From assembly GCF_004337985.1 (NCBI RefSeq), contig NC_043741.1, forward strand, positions 6,334,417-6,398,416: a stretch of DNA of 64,000 bases, in the 5' to 3' direction. Made by a program: the position numbers and the translations under genes. This document shows, piece by piece, positions 24,860 through 36,480 of the stretch. Position 1 is the stretch's first letter; every line of letters starts with the position of its first letter. The notes under the pieces are model-generated. The model was given only the letters and a program-made list of their open reading frames with translations. It did not search any database and was not told the DNA's origin. Source of the DNA: Pyricularia pennisetigena (lineage: Eukaryota; Ascomycota; Sordariomycetes; Magnaporthales; Pyriculariaceae).

Positions 24860-25809
24860 ATGGAGGAGTATGTTTGTTCATCTTGTCAAGTGTTTCCTCG
24901 CCAGATGACAGCAGTAGCTCACCGCTCAAGAAGTGACCTTCAGACTGTCGAGCTCAGCGATGAATTCCTAGAGACGGTTTACCTTCATGGCCGAGTTTAT
25001 CAACGTTACGCCATTGAGAATGGTACTTACTTTGGGCCTGTTGACGAGGTAGGTATCTATGAGATCTTGCCGTGACTTTCCAGACACCTTCATCTGTGCG
25101 TGATACCGTGTTGACTTTGACTTCTTCTGACGGGCCTATCAAATAAATATAGGATGAAGTGGAACGTCTCCATATAATGCACCGAGTCTTCACGATGCTC
25201 TTCGACGGGAGATCAATCTTTCCGCCGATACGAAGACCAAAGCGCATCCTTGACTGTGGCTTCGGGACAGGTTCATGGGCGATCGAGGTAGCGGATCAAC
25301 ATCCCAACTGCGAGGTATGTTGAATCGAAATCCGTTCGTTTTTGTCTTGCTTCCCTAATCTCTCATATTGTGCCACATGGCCCAAGACTACAGATGCAAA
25401 CCTCGGCTCAACTAACCAAATAGCAAGGTGGTAGGAGTGGACATCAACCCGATGATGATCCCTGAGACGCTCCCTGGCAACTTGGATCTCCAGGTTGACG
25501 ACTTGAATCGACCGTGAATCTGTCCTTTTGACTGAATATGTCCCACCCAAATGGTACAAGAAAGTCAACTAACCAGGCACTGCAGATTCACTTTTGCTTC
25601 CAACTCGTTTGATCTCATCCACAGTCGGATGGTTGCTGGTGGGATCCACGCCGACAGATGGGAAGGGTATTTGGAAGATATTCATCGAGTCCTGGCACCG
25701 GGCGGCTGGTGCCAGATGGTTGAGATGAGCTTCGTCTCGCAGTCTGACAATGGAACCTTGACTGAATGTGGGTTTTGTACACATCTGAAGCAACACCTTT
25801 GACCAGATG

Positions 25810-25849
<40 letters not shown>

Positions 25850-26560
25850 TGTCTCGTCTAGAGAATATCTACTAATCTGCAAAGTCACACCTCGATCGCA
25901 GACCATGCACTCAGCCAATGGTCAGAAAAATACCGTCAGAGCCAGAGCCCTTACAAGGACCCAGACGTGGCAAGCCGGCTGGCGACGCTAATGGCTGGCG
26001 CGGGACTGGTTGACGTAGAAGCCAGAGATATGTCGCTACCAATGAGCGCCTGGTCCAATAGTCAGTGCACAAAAAAAAAAAAAAAAAAGCCTAGGTGTCA
26101 AGAACAAAACTGACCAAACCCGATTATATTTGGGTCTCAAACGCCAGACGCCAGGGAGCGCAGCATAGGAGCCGCCAATCGAGACAATGTGCACAAGCTT
26201 TTGGCGTCCCTGGTGACTTATCCCTTCGCACAGGGTCTAGGCATGTCACTCAAGGATATACACTTGCTTGTGGCACAGGCTCGAAACGAGGCCGAAAATC
26301 CGGCTTACAAGGTACCGTCTCCGCGCGTGTGCAAGGAGAGAGTCGAAGCAGTCGAGCTTTTGACGAAATCATTCTTGAAAAAAAAGAAGAAATATAACTG
26401 ACTGTGTGTTACGCTTGCGGCTCTGTTGCATTAGGCTTATTTTCGACTGTAAGTCTGGCGATTACATCATTACCACGAGCAACCTGATGATTTCCAAAAA
26501 CCTCTTCTGACCAGGAACGGGCTTTCTAGATATGTTTGTATTGGCAGAAAGCCCCGGTGA
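24860..26560 (+). CDS. Class I SAM-dependent methyltransferase (LaeA/UMTA type), eight exons
   Basis: Exons 24860..25048, 25153..25314, 25428..25513, 25586..25767, 25902..26060, 26148..26311, 26435..26448 and 26530..26560 all join in phase to 328 residues. Motif I (SAM binding) reads ILDCGFGTGSWAIEVA, followed by the acidic strand VVGVDINP, FDLIHSRMVAGG, and the post-motif helix plus LAPGGWCQMVEMSF. The C-terminus AYFRLYVCIGRKPR, made from a 14-nt exon and a 31-nt last exon, is the characteristic ending of this fungal family. Such enzymes include the regulator LaeA and many secondary-metabolite O- or N-methyltransferases; the substrate here is unknown and no biosynthetic genes adjoin it. Intron 4 contains (AC)17 and intron 5 an A18 run. 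The exact start is the least certain point: 24860 is the first in-frame Met that gives the family N-terminus. Confidence 0.83.
25813..25846. repeat. (AC)17 microsatellite inside a methyltransferase intron
   Basis: Dinucleotide repeat in intron 4 (25768..25901) of the methyltransferase gene. Confidence 0.95.
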
Positions 26561-27923
26561 CGGTAGAGGGCAGCTCTTTATGTCAAAGGGATCAAGACTG
26601 GCGGTGGCAAGCCGCTCAAAAACCAAAATCTGACAAGCCGTGGTCTGACACGTACCTGAAAACTGCGAGCTGTAAGCGCTAGCTTGTTAAATCGATCGCG
26701 TCCCCAAGTGGATTTTGTTGCGTCCCTTGGTCTCAAGAATTCGGGTGGACATGAGCGTGATTTGACCATCAAAAAAACAACACTAAAAGTTCCAAAAATA
26801 AAGAAGAAAAAATCGTTGGACCTTTTTGCTGTTCAGAGAGTCCTTGGAGGAGCTTGCCCACAGAGGAGAGGCGTTTAGCATAACGGTCTTGGCCGATTCA
26901 AACAATCATGATGCGGTGATCGCAGTCCGGCCGCTTTAAGATTGCCACGTTTCTGGACAAACAGCCACAAAATGAGATGTGGCTCTAACGATACCCTTAT
27001 GCTAGCGGTCTAGATCTAAGTTGTAGCTCAAAGACCATAAACCGCCGAGACAGTGAGCCTACAACGGGTCTTGGCGTGAAGTCCTTTCGGGCACGGCAGC
27101 CATACCGACATGCTCAACTTTTTTTTTTTTTTTTTTTTTTTCTATATAGTTTACTGGTCCGTGGTATCATGTCGCAGAGTCGGCGGGGAAGTAATGTGCC
27201 AAGAAGCTGACCGAGAACATCTCTACCCAGTAGCCCAAGCTGTCAACCGAGTTGGCTCAAAGTCTGAACCTGGCAGACACCAATACAGATAATCCGGGGT
27301 TAGTTCACCTACTGTAAGATAGTAGGATGAGGCTATTCTTCGCTGGGCTATGATGAATTAAATAATTTCACCGCGGGGTAGCCCGGTGATTTTTTTTTTC
27401 TTCTTAGCGTCTGTTTCGCTTTTGTGACTATGCTTATGTCTTTCGACTTGGCGGTCCCAGGGGAATTCTGAACCCACCTCGGTCCTGGTGAGTTTCAGAG
27501 CAAGAAAAGAAAATCGACTATCGAATGTTGAACCAGGACGGCATCAGCAAGCCTGACCTAATCCGCCTAAAGAAAAGAAATGGGCAAAAGCCAGGCCCCT
27601 GGACCATACGTAAGCCCAGCTCCAGCTGAGAGGAGTAGAGACCGGGGGTTTTCTAAGGCTCATGGACCAACTGGGATGTCTTGGCTCTTTTGGCTGGGAT
27701 TGTAAAAGGAGGGTCGAAGGATCATTGCCCTCCACCATCACCACCACCACTTTGTTGCTGCCTGGTAAGGCTATCCAAAAGGGTTGCCTTTAGTTTATAT
27801 TCCAGGGCTTTTCTATACTTCTCGTCATCCTCCTGTAAAAAAAAAAGGAGAGAAGAACAATACGCCCATCGACATCAACCCGAAGAAGAAAAGAAAAGAA
27901 AAAAAAAAGATATAACGAAAGAA
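26561..27923. other. Intergenic region
   Basis: Holds a T23 run (27119-27141) and, at about 27367-27399, a GC hairpin (arms TCACCG/CGGTGA) followed by ten Ts. No coding frame with domain signal. The immediate 5' leader of the next gene is purine-rich (A/G tracts 27837-27910). Confidence 0.55.
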
Positions 27924-28997
27924 ATGTGGTCATTAGCAATTCTCACCACGCTAGCGATCGCCCACAACGCCGTGGCGACCGAGTCCGAAGACGGAGCGAC
28001 AAATGCACAGAATGGAGTTCTAGTCGGCCATCTCTTCCCGGCATGCAATGGCCGTCGGGCCGGTGGCCACAAGAAGTGGTCCATGGAACCAGATGTGCAC
28101 TGTTTGGCGACTCCAGGCCTGGGGCTGCAGGTGCTTAGCCCAGCGACCTGCGCCAACGGGACCCGAGCAAAACTCGCCCTCTTCGCCGACGCCAAGTGTA
28201 CGGGCAGGAAAGTCACGGCAGAGAACGGACTGATCGAGCTTTTGGACTCCGAGGTTGGCCGCCGCAGCTGCCTTTCGACCTGGAACGAGCTGAGGGTGGT
28301 CGGGGAAGATGACATGCAAAAGATCCGCGGCGTCGCCTTTTTCTGCGACCCGTCGCAGCTGCCCAACGGACATAAAGAGCTCGTGCCCGAAAATAACGAG
28401 CCGGTGCCGTTATCGCGGGCCAAGAAGGCTTCCGTGTCGCACAACAGCTGCTGGAACTCCCAGCACGGCCCGACGGCGCCGACGTTCCTGCATCCTGTCC
28501 CAGACACCTGCCAACGCTTGCCGGCCGGCCGCCAACTCAGCATAGGACAACCGGGCGCTTGCAAGGACGGTTCGCGCCCGAAACTGGCCCGGTTCAAGGG
28601 CGGTCGCTGCTCGCCCGACGATGCGCTGCCTCTGATCGACATTACAGATGACAGCGAGATCAAGAAATGTCTGGCCTGGGCTGAAGGTGACGATGGCCTC
28701 GAAACCAGCTACGGTTTCTCCTGCCAAGGCGTCAAAGAGAGTCCGGGCCTGGGTCAGAGCCGGTCAAGGAATCGAGGTGGTACCATTCTTGGCTTTGCCG
28801 TTGTACTATGCTTCATTGGACTTGTCTCCATCTTGGGCTGTATCTTTGTCGCAATACGCGGGGTAAGGCTGTTGGAGAGGGTTATGGTAAGTCAACCTTT
28901 GCGTCCAGGTTATAACCACTGCACACACACCTTTGCTGACCACACTGAGATACAGGATCTTATCTGGGGCTCCCGCGAGGGCGCTATCCGGCTTTGA
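27924..28997 (+). CDS. Secreted-side single-pass membrane protein with two six-cysteine modules
   Basis: I do not recognise this family. Exons 27924..28886 and 28956..28997 give 334 residues. A signal peptide occupies about residues 1-19 and one membrane span about 287-312, followed by a short basic tail, so the bulk faces the lumen or outside. The extracellular part is an internal duplication. Cysteines at 41, 60, 76, 92, 116 and 141 match those at 176, 196, 213, 229, 249 and 267, with spacings 19/20, 16/17, 16/16, 24/20 and 25/18. Both halves share a C-x2-G-x3-KLA-x-F core and a CL-x-x-W-like element. Six cysteines per module suggests three disulfides each. The in-frame Met further upstream (27681) would add a Lys/Glu-rich leader without a signal peptide, so 27924 is preferred. 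A surface receptor, adhesin or wall sensor is possible but unproven. Confidence 0.72.
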   Translation: MWSLAILTTLAIAHNAVATESEDGATNAQNGVLVGHLFPACNGRRAGGHKKWSMEPDVHCLATPGLGLQVLSPATCANGTRAKLALFADAKCTGRKVTAENGLIELLDSEVGRRSCLSTWNELRVVGEDDMQKIRGVAFFCDPSQLPNGHKELVPENNEPVPLSRAKKASVSHNSCWNSQHGPTAPTFLHPVPDTCQRLPAGRQLSIGQPGACKDGSRPKLARFKGGRCSPDDALPLIDITDDSEIKKCLAWAEGDDGLETSYGFSCQGVKESPGLGQSRSRNRGGTILGFAVVLCFIGLVSILGCIFVAIRGVRLLERVMVSQPLRPGYNHCTHTFADHTEIQDLIWGSREGAIRL

Positions 28998-29513
28998 ATT
29001 CAGCATTGGATTAGTTCCAAAATGTGCTGCAAGCGGCGGCCGTGCCAGGGGAATACTATTGCAGCAAGGTTTGGAAGCCTCACTATACTTACACGGCGGC
29101 CTTGTACACCATCGGTTTTATTAATATAGTACTAGTTAATGCAGCGATCTCTTGCTTTCATCCATCTTTAATCAGAACAAAAGGCCCGAAATGTATATAC
29201 ACTTAGTCAGGTCTTTTGCGTTCCTTGCCTCATGATATGCAGTCACAGCTGAGGTGCCAGTTGAAGACCCGTGATATTCTGGTCTTGGGGCACTTGTAAA
29301 AGGATACCCGCTTTTACTTTTTGTATTTCGAATCGGGAGGAGTTGGCTCGTCGCAAAGATCATCTTTGCCTGGACAACGAAAGGTCTTGAGGGGTCATGT
29401 AGATTTAATACAATATAGTACATCTGCCGAGTTTTTTTTNNTTTTTTTGTTTGGCGCAGGTGGTTTGATTAGTGGTAGGAAAGGGGTTCGGCGTGCTTCA
29501 CCAATCTCCGTCC
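28998..29513. other. Convergent intergenic region
   Basis: Between the cysteine-module gene and the YqeY/Aim41-like gene. Contains a T-run interrupted by two N (29440-29441), another homopolymer where the assembly is uncertain. Nothing else seen. Confidence 0.6.
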
Positions 29514-30131
29514 TCATGTACTTGCTTCCTCCTTGACGATCTTCGCTACCTCGGACTTCTCGAAATCCTTGCCAGCCAGAGGGCCATCAGGACGGAGCAC
29601 TGTCTTCATGATCTCGCCAATATTCTTGATCTTGTCGGCCGGCAGGCCTTCAATGGCAGCCCGGACAATGGCCCTGAGTCCCTCCTCGCCGACGGTCTCG
29701 ATGCCGCTTTTTGCCGAGTACTCGTCGAGGATCTTGATCTGCGCCTCCTCCTTCTCGGCCAGATCCGGACGGTTGGCGGCGTGGAACCCGTCGGCGGCTT
29801 CCTGGTACGACCGGGCCGTCTTGCGCAGGAGAGCGACCAGGGCGGCGTCGGTGGTGATTGGTGTGCCTGTCTTGCTGGCGTTGAGCGTCGCGGCTAGCAC
29901 CGAGCGGAGGACGGCCAGGCGCGGCGCGTCCTTTGCCCTCATGGCGCCCTTGAGGTCGCCCTTGAGTTGTGCCAGCAGCGGCGGAGGGGGAGCTTCGGTC
30001 GAGTAGGCACAGACATGGCTGGCGGCGTTGTGCCTGGCGAAGAAGGATGTGCGGAATGCCGTGGAGCGCAAAGGCGCCTGTTTCCAAGCACGGGCGAGTG
30101 CTTGCCTTGACAGACTTGTTGTGGCTGACAT
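29514..30131 (-). CDS. AIM41: Mitochondrial YqeY/GatB-tail-like protein (Aim41-like)
   Basis: Intronless, 205 residues from the Met at 30131. The first 40 residues are Arg/Ser/Ala-rich with no acidic residues, a mitochondrial presequence. The rest is a YqeY domain: QLKGDLKGAMRAKDAPRLAVLRSVL, the AARSY-like helix KTARSYQEAADGF, then the C-terminal helical domain shared with the tail of aspartyl/glutamyl-tRNA amidotransferase subunit B. Yeast Aim41 is a mitochondrial protein of this family found through mitochondrial-inheritance screening; its biochemical role is not settled. A longer frame starting at 30191 would add 20 residues and mask the presequence, so 30131 is preferred. The LTR element begins only about 110 bp upstream of this start codon, so little native promoter can remain between them. 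Confidence 0.85.
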   Translation of the reverse strand: MSATTSLSRQALARAWKQAPLRSTAFRTSFFARHNAASHVCAYSTEAPPPPLLAQLKGDLKGAMRAKDAPRLAVLRSVLAATLNASKTGTPITTDAALVALLRKTARSYQEAADGFHAANRPDLAEKEEAQIKILDEYSAKSGIETVGEEGLRAIVRAAIEGLPADKIKNIGEIMKTVLRPDGPLAGKDFEKSEVAKIVKEEAST

Positions 30132-30237
30132 TGTGTGAGTGCTTGTAGTATTTTTACAAAAGTAGGTATGTAGGTACCAAGCAGTAAGCACGTGGTCCGA
30201 GTTTGGCTAAAAGATTAGATCGTCATGCAAGACGTGC

Positions 30238-30242
30238 AGCTT
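30238..30242. repeat. Target-site duplication, left copy AGCT(T)
   Basis: AGCT(T) just before the 5' LTR matches AGCT(T) directly after the 3' LTR (39117-39121). The duplication is 4 bp if the LTR starts TG, or 5 bp if it starts GG. Confidence 0.75.
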
Positions 30243-30415
30243 GGTGATCCCGTGATTGGTCAGGTGGGATCCACCTGCATATTTAGTTAGAAAGCGAGCA
30301 TTCTCGTAGCCAGGATCTGATCCCGAAACGAACCCCCAATCAAGCAAGTTTTGGCCGATTAACCAACCCCTGAGGATCAGTTGTAATCCTAATTTTGTTG
30401 TTTTTTCCTTTTTTA
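30242..30415 (+). repeat. 5' LTR (174 bp)
   Basis: Starts TGGTGATCC and ends TTTTTTA. Aligns without gaps to the 3' LTR with 13 differences, all C/T or G/A transitions. The final CA expected of an LTR reads TA in both copies, as CpA-to-TpA mutation would leave it. Confidence 0.88.
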
Positions 30416-33039
30416 TAGTGATAAAAATGGGACAAAATTGTCCTATTATCGAAATTTTACCCTGAATTTTTTACATTTTAACCGAGGATTACACCTGGAT
30501 ACGCCTGAAAACGCCCCTCGAGCGGACTAACCGACACCCTTTTTATACGGCCTCACTTAAACCCCCAAAAAATTAATTTAAACAGCGAAATCGACGATTT
30601 CCGAAAAAATTAATTCCTATTTACCCCGATTATTTCGACCGGCCGGTAATATTAATTTTTTCGGTATTTATTTTTACGATATAAATATTAGGTTTTTAAA
30701 CCTATTTCCACGATTTTATTTATTTGGTTAAATTTTTTCCGTTTTATATCGGTAATTTGGAAAAAATAAATTAAATTTATTTTCCCAATTAAGGAAAATA
30801 AAAATATTGGACATTTTTTTTTGGCCCTATTATTTTTTTAAAAGGTTTATTTAAAAAAAACAGGAAAAAATTATTAATTCCCGCCTTTCCCGGAAAAGGA
30901 AAATTATCGAAAAAATATATATTCCTGGAATATAAAAATAAAAAACCGGAATTGTTTTTATTTCCGTTAATAAAAAGTTTAGTTCGTTAAAATTCGGAGG
31001 AGGAATTTTAACCGCAAATAATTATTTAAAAATAAAATCGAACCACGTTTTACATACCAAAAAAAGGTAATTTAAAAAACTTTAATTTTAAAAAAACAAT
31101 TTTAAATTCCCACGAAAATTCGGATTTGGATATTATTAAAATGGTATTATTATTCGGGTTTATTTTTGTAAGGAATAAGCAGGAGGATTTTAAAATTTAC
31201 ATCGAAAATGTAAAAATTCAGGTTTATTATTTGGTAAAAAAGGATAAAAAACCCGAATAGTAAAATATGCAATATCGAATATTGTTTAGGCAAAATTTGA
31301 AAAATAAAACCGAATATTAATATAAAAACCTAATTATTATAAATATTAGGAAAAATTGGGACACCCTAAAAACAAAATTCCTTAAAAAATTTAAATTTAA
31401 AATTTCGTTTTAGGAACGAGCTAATATGCTGGAAAAGGAAATTGTTTAGCAAATCGCGATTTTTGGTAAAAAACCAAATAAAGGATTTAAAAAATATTTA
31501 AAAAGGGTTTAAAATTTTAATTTCCGTTTATTAACCGGGATTAAAAATAAAATAAACCGAAATAATTTTACCTTTAATTTTATTACCAAATTATTTAATA
31601 ACATTAACGGAATTACTTTGCAGCAAAAAATCTTTAATTTTTTAAAAAACCTGGAACTTATATTTTGGAAAAATAATTATTTTACTTTAAAAACGATTTT
31701 TTCCAGGGTTTATAAAATAGTTAAAATAATAATTATAGGTATTTTACTTTAAAAAAAACACAATTATACCGAATTTAAGGAAAACGGTTTTAATCGGACA
31801 ATTAAAAATTTCGCAAATATTGTAAATGGTTTTAAGAAATTATAAATTAATTATTAAATCGGCCGCCCTAATAAGGTTTTTTAGGGACGTGGGATCGAAT
31901 CGGGGGATTGGAAACCCCGCCAAATATAATAGCAACAAATATTATAAACCAATTAAAAACAAAATATTTAAATTCGAAATAATTAAAATAAATAAAAAAA
32001 CCGAGGAGCGTGGGGAATTATCCCGGGAAATTTAAAATGCTAAAACTGCAATAAAAAAAACTATATAATTGGAAATTATTTTTACCCCAAAAATGGATAA
32101 ATTTACGTTAAAAATACCAAAAAATTTCAGTTTTCCCGACGTAAATATAACTAACCTATTCCAACCATTGGAACCAATTCACTTAAAATTCGTCGGATAA
32201 AAATGGAAAATATGTTAATCGTCGATATAAATTCCACATATTTATTTAATAATAATTTTAAAATTTAGGTTAAAAATTTCGAATTAGGATATACCCAATT
32301 TAGGAAAAATAGCAAAAAATATATGGGAATTTAAGGAAAAAATTATCCCGTTAAAAAAATTTAAAATTAAAATACCCGATAAAAATATAATCTAATTACC
32401 AAACCTAAAAGTAATAATTAATTATAACCCACCCCAATATTTCCCCCACCGCCAATCGAAAATTTTTCGAGTAAAAAAATGGATAATATATTTATTTTCG
32501 AATTTAAACGTCGGAATAACGCCAAATTAAAAAAATTGGCCAAAAAATTGTCCGAAATAAAAACAAATAGGAAAAATATCCAAAAAATTATCCGAAAAGC
32601 TCGAAAAATAACCAAACCATATTTTAAAAGGAAAAATGCTAATAAAAAACCTAAAAATATTAAATTATTAGCGATTAAAAACGATCCGGATTATCCAAAT
32701 TAGTTTAATTTCCTGGAGGAATTAAGTTAAATAATTATTCCTGTTCCGATTATATTAATATTGCGAGGAATATTATCGGCCCATTGGGAATTTTAATAAA
32801 TATTTAAAATAATTAAAATTGGAGGATAAAATCGAGTTTAAACGAACCGAATCGAAATTAATTTCCCTAATATCGAAAATACCCTAAAAATGGGGGATTG
32901 GATAAAAAGGTTAACAAATGTTAAATATATAAAAAAAAAGGTAAAATTACCTTTTTTGGGTTAAAATAAATATAATTTCGAATATATTTTTAAAACGGAC
33001 GAAATTAAAAAACCTAAATTTTAATACTTTTAAATAATT

Positions 33040-33110
33040 TTAAATAATAAATATACAATTTACGTTATAATTAATATAGGATTAATTGTGGATTTTATCC
33101 CCCCGGGCGT
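33040..33110 (+). pseudogene. Aspartic protease remnant of the retroelement
   Basis: In one frame a NIGLIVDFI-like patch resembles the DSGA..FI core of retroelement proteases after Asp-to-Asn change. Weak on its own; supported by its position just upstream of reverse transcriptase. Confidence 0.4.
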
Positions 33111-34249
33111 GGTAAAAAAACTTAAATTACCGACTACAGTTTTCGAAAAACTATGGAAAGTTAAAATAGCGAACGGTACCTATTAAAAAGTAATTAAATT
33201 TACAATTATTACGTTTTAATATAAATATATCCTAATCCTTATTTTTTTGTGGGTAATGGGTAGATTTTTAACCAAATTTTTTTTGCTGGGATAAAATTTT
33301 TTTAAACGAATTCGTGTAATGGTTAATTTTATTATTAAAACCGCCATTTTGCGGGATCGAAATAGCGAAATTTTAATCGTTCCGTTGTGGAATACGATTA
33401 ACAATTGCCCGGTTTTTTTTGGAATTAAACCTGAAAAAGGAGGAACCCAACCCTATATTGGATTTAACGAAATTAAACTAAAAAAAAAAATTAAATTCGA
33501 GGACGATAATAATAAAATTGCAAACGAAAATAAAAAGGACTGTTTTTATATTGTATCCACCCCTAAATTGGATAAACGAAAAATTAGCTTGGTTAAACAA
33601 ACGATGGGAAAAAAAAAAAGTTAGGGAATTTTCCCCGTTTTTTTAATTATTAAAAAAAACGAACGCCTGTAATTAATATAGTTAATTCCGGGAAAATAGG
33701 GGATATTATCGTTATTATGGAACCAACCCCAGACGAAAACGCCTTTATGGAATGGGATAAAACAGCAATTACTAAAAAATAAAAAATAAAAATTTAAAAA
33801 ATTATAAACTAATATGGTATTGACGATTTTGTCAGCGTTTTTAAGAAAATACCCAACGCAAAAGGCGATTTTTGGAAAGTGAAAAAAAAACCCCAGCAAC
33901 GAAAAATGTTAATAAAATATTAATATATTATTAATAAATGGTTCGAAAACGTTAAAATAAAAATTGGAAACGCAGCTAATACCCCTAATCGTTAAATTAA
34001 AGTGAAAAAATTATATTATATATGGAGGGTTTATTTTATTAATAATATATAGGAAATAAAAATTACAAATATGGTATAATACGATATTATTTTTAAACCA
34101 GGAAACACCCCGGTGAAATTTAAATAATATTAATATATAAATAAATAAATTAAATGGTTTTACAAAATAATTCCCGATATGGAAAAGGTTGGAATTATTA
34201 TGCGGTTAAACAATTTTTAGGCAATACCGACAATTTTTCCACCAAAACC

Positions 34250-34900
34250 TGGAATTCCCGGTGAAAAACCCGTTTTTAAAATGGTGCATAATTACAAACG
34301 GATTAATTTTATAACGATTAAGCAATAATATCCAATTTATTATATTATAATAGATATTAATGCATTGGTTATAATAGGTTAGAAAAACTATTGCAAATTT
34401 AACATTTGCAATGGATTTTGGGGGGTACTTATAAACCCCTATTATATATGGTTCACCGTTTGGGTGGGACCGAATGGTTAATGGGTATATATAATATGTT
34501 TTTAAAATATATATTATTTAATAAATATTTACGCAAATTTTGAAAATATGCTTTTCGGATAATTCTTTAAAACGGTAATGGAGGGAATCGAATTGGCTGA
34601 ATTCCCCAATATATTGGGAAAGGAAAAGGATTTAAATTATATTTTGGTTTTTTATATCGACGATTATACCATATTAGGTCCCGATTTCGATTTTTTTTTT
34701 AAATATATGTATAAAAAATACCTGCCCAGGATCGCTTTCGGACCCATAGCTCTATTAACCAAAAAAACGGAATTTTTTACACGTACCGTGGAAACGATTG
34801 GATTTATAATCCAAAACGGTATTATAATTTCGGCGGAAAAATTTAAAACGATATTTTTGAAATTTAGCGAAAAGTGGAAAAAAACACCATTATAATCGTG
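34250..34900 (+). pseudogene. Reverse transcriptase remnant (YIDD box)
   Basis: A fingers/palm patch reads KMVHNYKRINFITIK with several stops nearby. YIDD is at 34653-34664, followed by the LTKKTEFF...TIGFIIQNG region that resembles the FLG/VSxxG part of Ty3-type RTs. The longest uninterrupted stretch is 34578-34895. Non-functional. Confidence 0.85.
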
Positions 34901-35919
34901 GGAGGATTTACAAACGGTTTTATTCGTTATTCCTTTCCTACGCATTTTTATCCTAGGAAAAGCAGTTTTAGTAACCAAATTTAAACAAATTTTTTATAAA
35001 CGAATACCTAAAACCATTCCAAAGGGAAAAAAATTAACAATTTGTAAATGGATTAAAAGGGAAATTCCGCAGTGGTTAAATAAATATAATAAAACGATTA
35101 ATTAAATATGCAAATCGGTAATTAATAACGCGATACGAGGTATAAATTTTAAAAGGTTTTTTTATTTGGTTATTAACGTTTGTGCAAATGGATTGGGTGC
35201 CGTTCTGTTCCAAATACCTTAGGGATAAAAGGTTTATAATATTAAATAATTTAATAATATTAAAATTAATATATTTATAAATTTTTCGTTGCAGGAAGGG
35301 TAACGGAAATATATATTGCCCAAATTTGAAATATATACCATTTTTAAAACTTTAAATTCGATTAAATAGGCAATATTGGCGATTCCTTTCCGAATTCAAA
35401 TATATATTAATTATTAATTAATCCGGGAATTATTGGTTAATAAAACGGTGGTATATAAAAAACCTTATTCGTAAATTAAACGGATTAATAAATACGATAT
35501 CGAAATTTATTATCGTCCCAATATAAATAAAATTATCGGGATAATTAATGGATTATCGAAATTAAAACCGCCTTTTGCTAAACTATTGCCAGAAAATCGA
35601 AAAACACTAACCTGGGCCAATTTGGTTTAGGGTATAACCGAAAAAATAAACTATAACGAAATCCTGGGGTAAATAATAATTGGGGTAAAAAATAATAAAA
35701 AAACCAATTGGTTTTATAAAATGGTAAAATATTTGAAAAAGGGAAAGGAATTTTTTGGACAATTACCCAAAACCCGAGCGAAAATTATTAGGTAAAAAGC
35801 AAACCGATTTATGGTTAAAGGATAACATTTATACCGGAAAAAAAATGACGGATTTTGGGCAATATACCTTAAAAATAGTGAAATTTTAGGGATTTTTAAA
35901 TGGGTTTACGAGGATTCGG

Positions 35920-36480
35920 GATATTATTTATAAGGGTTTACGATGCATTTTTTAAAAAATAAATTTTGGTAATTAACCAGGAATAAAAATATATAACGAT
36001 ATTGTATTAAATACGAAATTTGTTAACGTTTGGGGGGACGGGAATTTAAATTTCGTTATAATAAAACCACAGTTTTGGCATTTATAAAACTAGTGGAAAT
36101 GGATTTTGCAAAACCAATTAAACCTATGGTAGCAAATAATTATTCCATAATTTTCGTCGCGGTGGATTATTTCACCTAATTTATCCTTATAAAATTTATA
36201 AAATATCCAGTAAAAACGTTAAACGTAGGGAACGTTTGGTTATTCGATTGGTCCCCAATTATAGGATAACCAATATTAATTATTATTAATAACGGGAACC
36301 ATTTCGCCAATATATTACTGAAACAATTCCTTAAAATAAAAGGGATTTCCATAAAATTCGGACCTATTACCCATCCACAAATAACTGGATTACCTGAAAA
36401 CACAGTTAAATTATTAAAAAAACAATTACAATAATAGGTTTTAACGACACCTAAAAACCGTTGGCCTTATTAGTATTTAA
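35920..36480 (+). pseudogene. Integrase remnant
   Basis: Zinc-finger end YCIKYEICQR near 36010, then the catalytic-core order Asp (MDFA, 36099), Asn in place of Asp (NNGNHFA, about 36285) and Glu (ENTVKLL, about 36396). In-frame stops interrupt it. Confidence 0.82.

Noticed and set aside
26189..26401. Methyltransferase end read straight through to a Lys-rich tail
   Set aside because: Splicing at 26312 and 26449 restores the family C-terminus in phase, which is far more likely.
24860..30131. Methyltransferase, cysteine-module protein and YqeY-like gene as a secondary-metabolite cluster
   Set aside because: No synthase, P450 or tailoring enzymes adjoin the methyltransferase; the neighbours are unrelated.
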